Below the pieces are notes generated by a model. The model did not search any database. It was not told the DNA's origin and was given only the letters and a program-made list of their open reading frames with translations. Below, piece after piece: positions 61,369-64,000 of a stretch of DNA of 64,000 nucleotides (position 1 is its first letter; every line of letters begins with the position of its first letter). Source of the DNA: KBS-96 sp964247975 (lineage in GTDB: Bacteria > Acidobacteriota > Terriglobia > Bryobacterales > Bryobacteraceae); contig CAXTWH010000021.1 of assembly GCA_964247975.1 (NCBI GenBank), forward strand, positions 1-64,000, written 5' to 3'. The position numbers were made by a program, and so were the translations under genes.

Positions 61369-62043
61369 TTAGGGCGAAAGGCGGCGCAAACGCCAACCTG
61401 CCGGTTGTTCCGCTTCAAACAACAAACGGTCGTGAAGGCGGTCCGGCCTGCCCTGCCAGAATTCAATGCGCGTCGGCTTCAGGCAGTAACCGCCCCAGAA
61501 GTCCGGAGTCGGCACATCATCCGTATCCCGGTAACGCGCTTCTAATTCCTGCAATCGTTCTTCCAATATCGCACGGCTTTCAATCACAGAACTCTGTAGA
61601 GAAGCTAACGCTCCTAAGCGGCTGCCCTTCGGCCGCCCTGAAAAGTAACGGACTGATTGTTCTCGCGAAATCAGGGAAACGGTGCCTTCTACCCGGACTT
61701 GACGCTCCAGTTCCGCCCAGTAGAACACTATTGCGGCTTTCGGATTTTCTGCCAGTTCCTTGCCTTTTTGGCTGCCGTAATTGGTGTAGAACACGAAGCC
61801 TAGCTCGTTCAACTCTTTCAACAGAACAATCCGCGCCGAAGGCGAACCGTCTGGGGCAACCGTGGCCAGGGTCAGAGCGTTTGGCTCTTTCAAACCGGCC
61901 TGCCGGGCATCGGCGAACCAGGTTTGGAACTGAGCTATCGGATTAGGATTCACATCGGCTTCGCTTAAGCCGCCGCGAGTGTAATTTTCCCGCAAATCAG
62001 CTAAAGATAATCGGACAGGTGGTGACAAAGACGTTTCAGGCAT
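61369..62043 (-). CDS. pdxH: Pyridoxamine 5'-phosphate oxidase
   Basis: 224 aa FMN-dependent enzyme making pyridoxal 5'-phosphate from pyridoxine or pyridoxamine phosphate, usually cytoplasmic. ATG 62043 gives the normal N-terminus; the 12 extra codons upstream look non-coding. Marks are EADVNPNPIAQFQTWFADA, DGSPSARIVLLKELNELGFVFYTNYGSQKGKELAENPKAAIVFYW (FMN site) and the C-terminal FWGGYCLKPTRIEFWQGRPDRLHDRLLFE signature with RL and terminal RRLSP. All main elements are present. Confidence 0.95.
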   Translation of the reverse strand: MPETSLSPPVRLSLADLRENYTRGGLSEADVNPNPIAQFQTWFADARQAGLKEPNALTLATVAPDGSPSARIVLLKELNELGFVFYTNYGSQKGKELAENPKAAIVFYWAELERQVRVEGTVSLISREQSVRYFSGRPKGSRLGALASLQSSVIESRAILEERLQELEARYRDTDDVPTPDFWGGYCLKPTRIEFWQGRPDRLHDRLLFEAEQPAGWRLRRLSP

Positions 62044-62150
62044 AGAATAAAAACCAGGGCCGGAACGCCAACAAAACACACCAACCCTTAGATACAGTGT
62101 CCCATTAAGAAGACCGTCTCAGGGGAAATCCTGTTAACTATTGCAAACCT

Positions 62151-62926
62151 TCAAGCGCCCTGCCCGAGCAGATGCATAAACCCGCCATCCATGAAGTAGC
62201 TTGCGCCTGTCACATAATCCGAATCTTCAGAAGCCAGAAACAGCGCGAGCTTCGCAATCTCTTCCGGCTGCCCGGCGCGCTTCATCGGAATCTTTGTTCT
62301 TTTTCCTGGCGGACCTTCGGATCATCAACTGCCTGCTGATTCATCGGCGTCAAGATCATGCCCGGCCCAATGTTGTTGACGTTGATGCCGTCCGCCGCCA
62401 GTTCCAGCGCCATCGTTCGCGTCAGATTCCGCAGGCCGCCTTTGGAAGCGCAGTAATCCGCTGTTTCCGGCGAAACAACTTCTTCGTGAATGGAAGTGAT
62501 GTTGATGAGCTTTCCCTTCCCGCCTTGCTCCTTACGGTGTTTGGCGAAAAGGCGCGACAGGTAAAAGGGACCGAAAAGATTGGTGCGGAGAGTTTTTTCA
62601 AAATCTTCCGGCTGCATCTCAATTACGGACTTCTTTGCGCCATTCGTACCGGCATTGTTCACCAGAATGTCCAATGTGCCGAATTCCGCCAAGGCTTGCT
62701 GAAACAGTTTTTCGGCTTCCGTCGCGCTGCTGACGTCCGCTTGCACCACCAAAGCTTTCTGCCCTACTTGTTCCACTGCCTTTCGCGTGTCCCCCGCGCC
62801 TTTTTCATCCGTGTGGTACATAATCACCACATCAGCCCCTTCCTGGGCGAAGAGCGCGGCGATAGCTTGGCCGATGCCCGAATCGGACCCGGTCACTAAA
62901 GCCTTTTTACCTGTTAATTTGCTCAT
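62151..62926 (-). pseudogene. Glucose-1-dehydrogenase-like SDR, frameshifted near its C-terminus
   Basis: The frame from ATG 62926 encodes a normal SDR (TGSDSGIGQAIAALF cofactor motif, NNAG, Tyr-x3-Lys in ADYCASKGG) until it derails after KVRQEKEQ and stops at 62282. A second frame on the same strand supplies the missing C-terminus (IPMKRAGQPEEIAKL, then DYVTGASYFMDGG and a stop at 62151-62153). Restoring one A in the A-run at about 62293-62295 rejoins both as EQKIPMKRAG, the usual family sequence. So it is a single-base deletion, either a real pseudogene or a homopolymer consensus error. Expected role when intact: NAD(P)-linked sugar or alcohol oxidation. Confidence 0.85.
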
Positions 62927-63096
62927 GGTTGATTGACTCTGCCGTCATTATCGCGTTACTCCGGCAATCATTACGTTTCTTGGACGACTGTTTGTATTCG
63001 CAACGACCAATCCCAAATTCGAACAGAATAAGCTGACGAAACGCAATGTTTTCACTGTTTTCTCGTGGAATCAGAATTGCCTATTTTAAAAACAAT

Positions 63097-64000
63097 ATGA
63101 GCCTGCAGCTTATTTTTCGTTCCCTGAAACACTCTCCTGGTTTTGCGATTCTGTCTGTGTTGATTCTGGCGCTCGGCATCGGAGCTAATACCGCCATCTT
63201 CAGCGTGGTGCAAGGAGTGATGCTCAAGCCGCTCCCCTATCAGCGTCCTGAGCAACTGGTTTCCATCAACATGACTTGGCCGGACGGCTCCCGCTACGGC
63301 CAGGTATCCGGTCCTGATTTTCTCGATTTTCGCGCTGAGGGCGCTGCTGTTTTTCAAGCAATGGCTGCTTACCGAAATGAAATCATCAGCGTTGTCGCAA
63401 ATCAGAAAGCTGAGTTTACCGGAGCGGCAACAGTGTCAGAAGACTTTCTTCGTACTCTAAGGGCGCAGCCTGTAGCGGGCCGTGCATTTTCGCACTCGGA
63501 TTTTAACGGCCATTCTACCGTCGCACTGGTGAGCGAAGGGTTCTGGAAGCACCACTTCGGAGCAGTTGCGTTTTCACCCGGACATCTGTTGAAAGCCGCT
63601 GGTAAACAGGCCGAAATTGTTGGCCTTCTGTCGACGGATTTTCATTTTCCTGAAGCAAGCAGCACCGAAGTCTGGACTCCGTTTTCTGAACTGCTGCAGA
63701 ACACAAACCGTGGCGGACACAATTATAGGGTGGTCGGAAGATTGCAACCGAACGTTACAGTAAAGCAAGCGCAAGCGCAACTGACCACGATTGCGAGCCG
63801 TCTGGAAAAAGCTTATCCGGGCACGAACAAGCAGGCAGGCGCTTACGTGACTTCGTTTTCTGACTTTACCGTGCGGGATGTAAAAACCAGCCTTTACCTT
63901 CTGCTTTCGGCGGTGGCGCTGGTTCTGCTGATAGCCTGCGCCAATATTGCGAACTTGTTGTTAGCGCGAGGAAGCGGACGAGTCCGGGAATTAGCCATCC
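63097..64000 (+). CDS. MacB-like/ADOP permease, 3' end cut by window edge
   Basis: Partial: about 301 codons from ATG 63097, open to the right edge. Begins MSLQLIFRSLKHSPGFAILS, then LILALGIGANTAIFSVV, the first membrane helix and MacB periplasmic-core entry typical of acidobacterial orphan permeases, and MLKPLPYQRPEQLVSI. A MacB_PCD-like periplasmic domain follows (GQVSGPDFLDFRAEG, ... GFWKHHFG, ... GRLQPNVTVKQAQAQL). The FtsX-type helices start near SLYLLLSAVALVLLIACANIANLLLARG. An ATPase partner is not adjacent upstream. Export role likely; substrate unknown. Confidence 0.88.
   Translation, partial: MSLQLIFRSLKHSPGFAILSVLILALGIGANTAIFSVVQGVMLKPLPYQRPEQLVSINMTWPDGSRYGQVSGPDFLDFRAEGAAVFQAMAAYRNEIISVVANQKAEFTGAATVSEDFLRTLRAQPVAGRAFSHSDFNGHSTVALVSEGFWKHHFGAVAFSPGHLLKAAGKQAEIVGLLSTDFHFPEASSTEVWTPFSELLQNTNRGGHNYRVVGRLQPNVTVKQAQAQLTTIASRLEKAYPGTNKQAGAYVTSFSDFTVRDVKTSLYLLLSAVALVLLIACANIANLLLARGSGRVRELAI

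Overview
The window looks like a chromosomal segment of an Acidobacteriota bacterium, probably of the Solibacter/Bryobacter type. The evidence is family content: two very large TonB-dependent receptors with an N-terminal carboxypeptidase-regulatory (CnaB-like) domain, a VWFA protein of the acidobacterial subfamily, a MacB-like permease of the acidobacterial orphan type at the right edge, and many secreted enzymes with Tat or Sec leaders. This assignment is inferred from remembered family distribution, not from a search. I see no rRNA, tRNA, CRISPR array, insertion sequence or prophage.

Layout. 1-8.1 kb is a carbohydrate-uptake locus: a GH42-like beta-galactosidase (cut by the left edge), a GxGYxYP-type putative glycoside hydrolase and a TonB receptor on the minus strand, divergent from a mutarotase-like protein and a GntR/FCD regulator. 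8.1-12 kb carries a cNMP-binding thioredoxin-reductase-like flavoprotein, a small heat-shock protein, an Mrp/ApbC ATPase and an HdeD-like membrane protein. 12-15.5 kb is the sdhCAB succinate dehydrogenase operon with a perfect 16-bp palindrome upstream. 15.6-19.3 kb holds an unrecognised 55-aa basic protein, an ArsR regulator and a divergent SnoaL/amidase/NmrA operon whose last gene carries an in-frame TGA. 19.3-28.5 kb is mixed: a membrane HdrD-like Fe-S oxidoreductase, a UDP-glucuronate-decarboxylase-like SDR, a secreted NTR-like gene with an amber stop in its signal peptide, a quinone-oxidoreductase-like enzyme, a YsnF/DUF2382 stress protein, an M28 peptidase and GmhB.

28.7-31.4 kb is a TetR-controlled SDR/hydrolase unit with two clear operators. 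31.7-38 kb has a YbiT-like ABC-F ATPase, a CnaB-domain membrane protein, a GH144-like glucanase and a large secreted alpha/beta hydrolase. 38-48.8 kb has a Tat-exported Gfo/Idh/MocA oxidoreductase, a thioredoxin-fold protein, the second TonB receptor with a TPR protein directly behind it, a second TPR protein with a dihaem cytochrome c, NADP-isocitrate dehydrogenase and a small secreted protein. 48.8-52.7 kb is a DUF4965/glutaminase-like enzyme and an isolated nuoC-nuoD pair.

52.7-61.3 kb is a tightly packed minus-strand run: LolA, GspF/PilC, GspE/PilB, PilM, PilN, PilO, a PilP/GspC-like protein, a pseudopilin-like protein with a very long Asn/Gly/Gln-rich tail, then the VWFA protein. It encodes a type IV pilus/type II secretion inner-membrane platform, but no secretin, prepilin peptidase or ordinary major pilin is in the window. 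The last part has PdxH, a frameshifted SDR and the start of a MacB-like permease.

Three genes (NmrA-like, NTR-like, SDR) are each broken by one single-base lesion. They may be young pseudogenes or consensus errors. The most interesting items are the platform with its unusual pseudopilin, the two TetR operators, the palindromes in front of sdhCAB and the TonB receptor, and the flavoprotein in which both redox cysteines are replaced by alanine.
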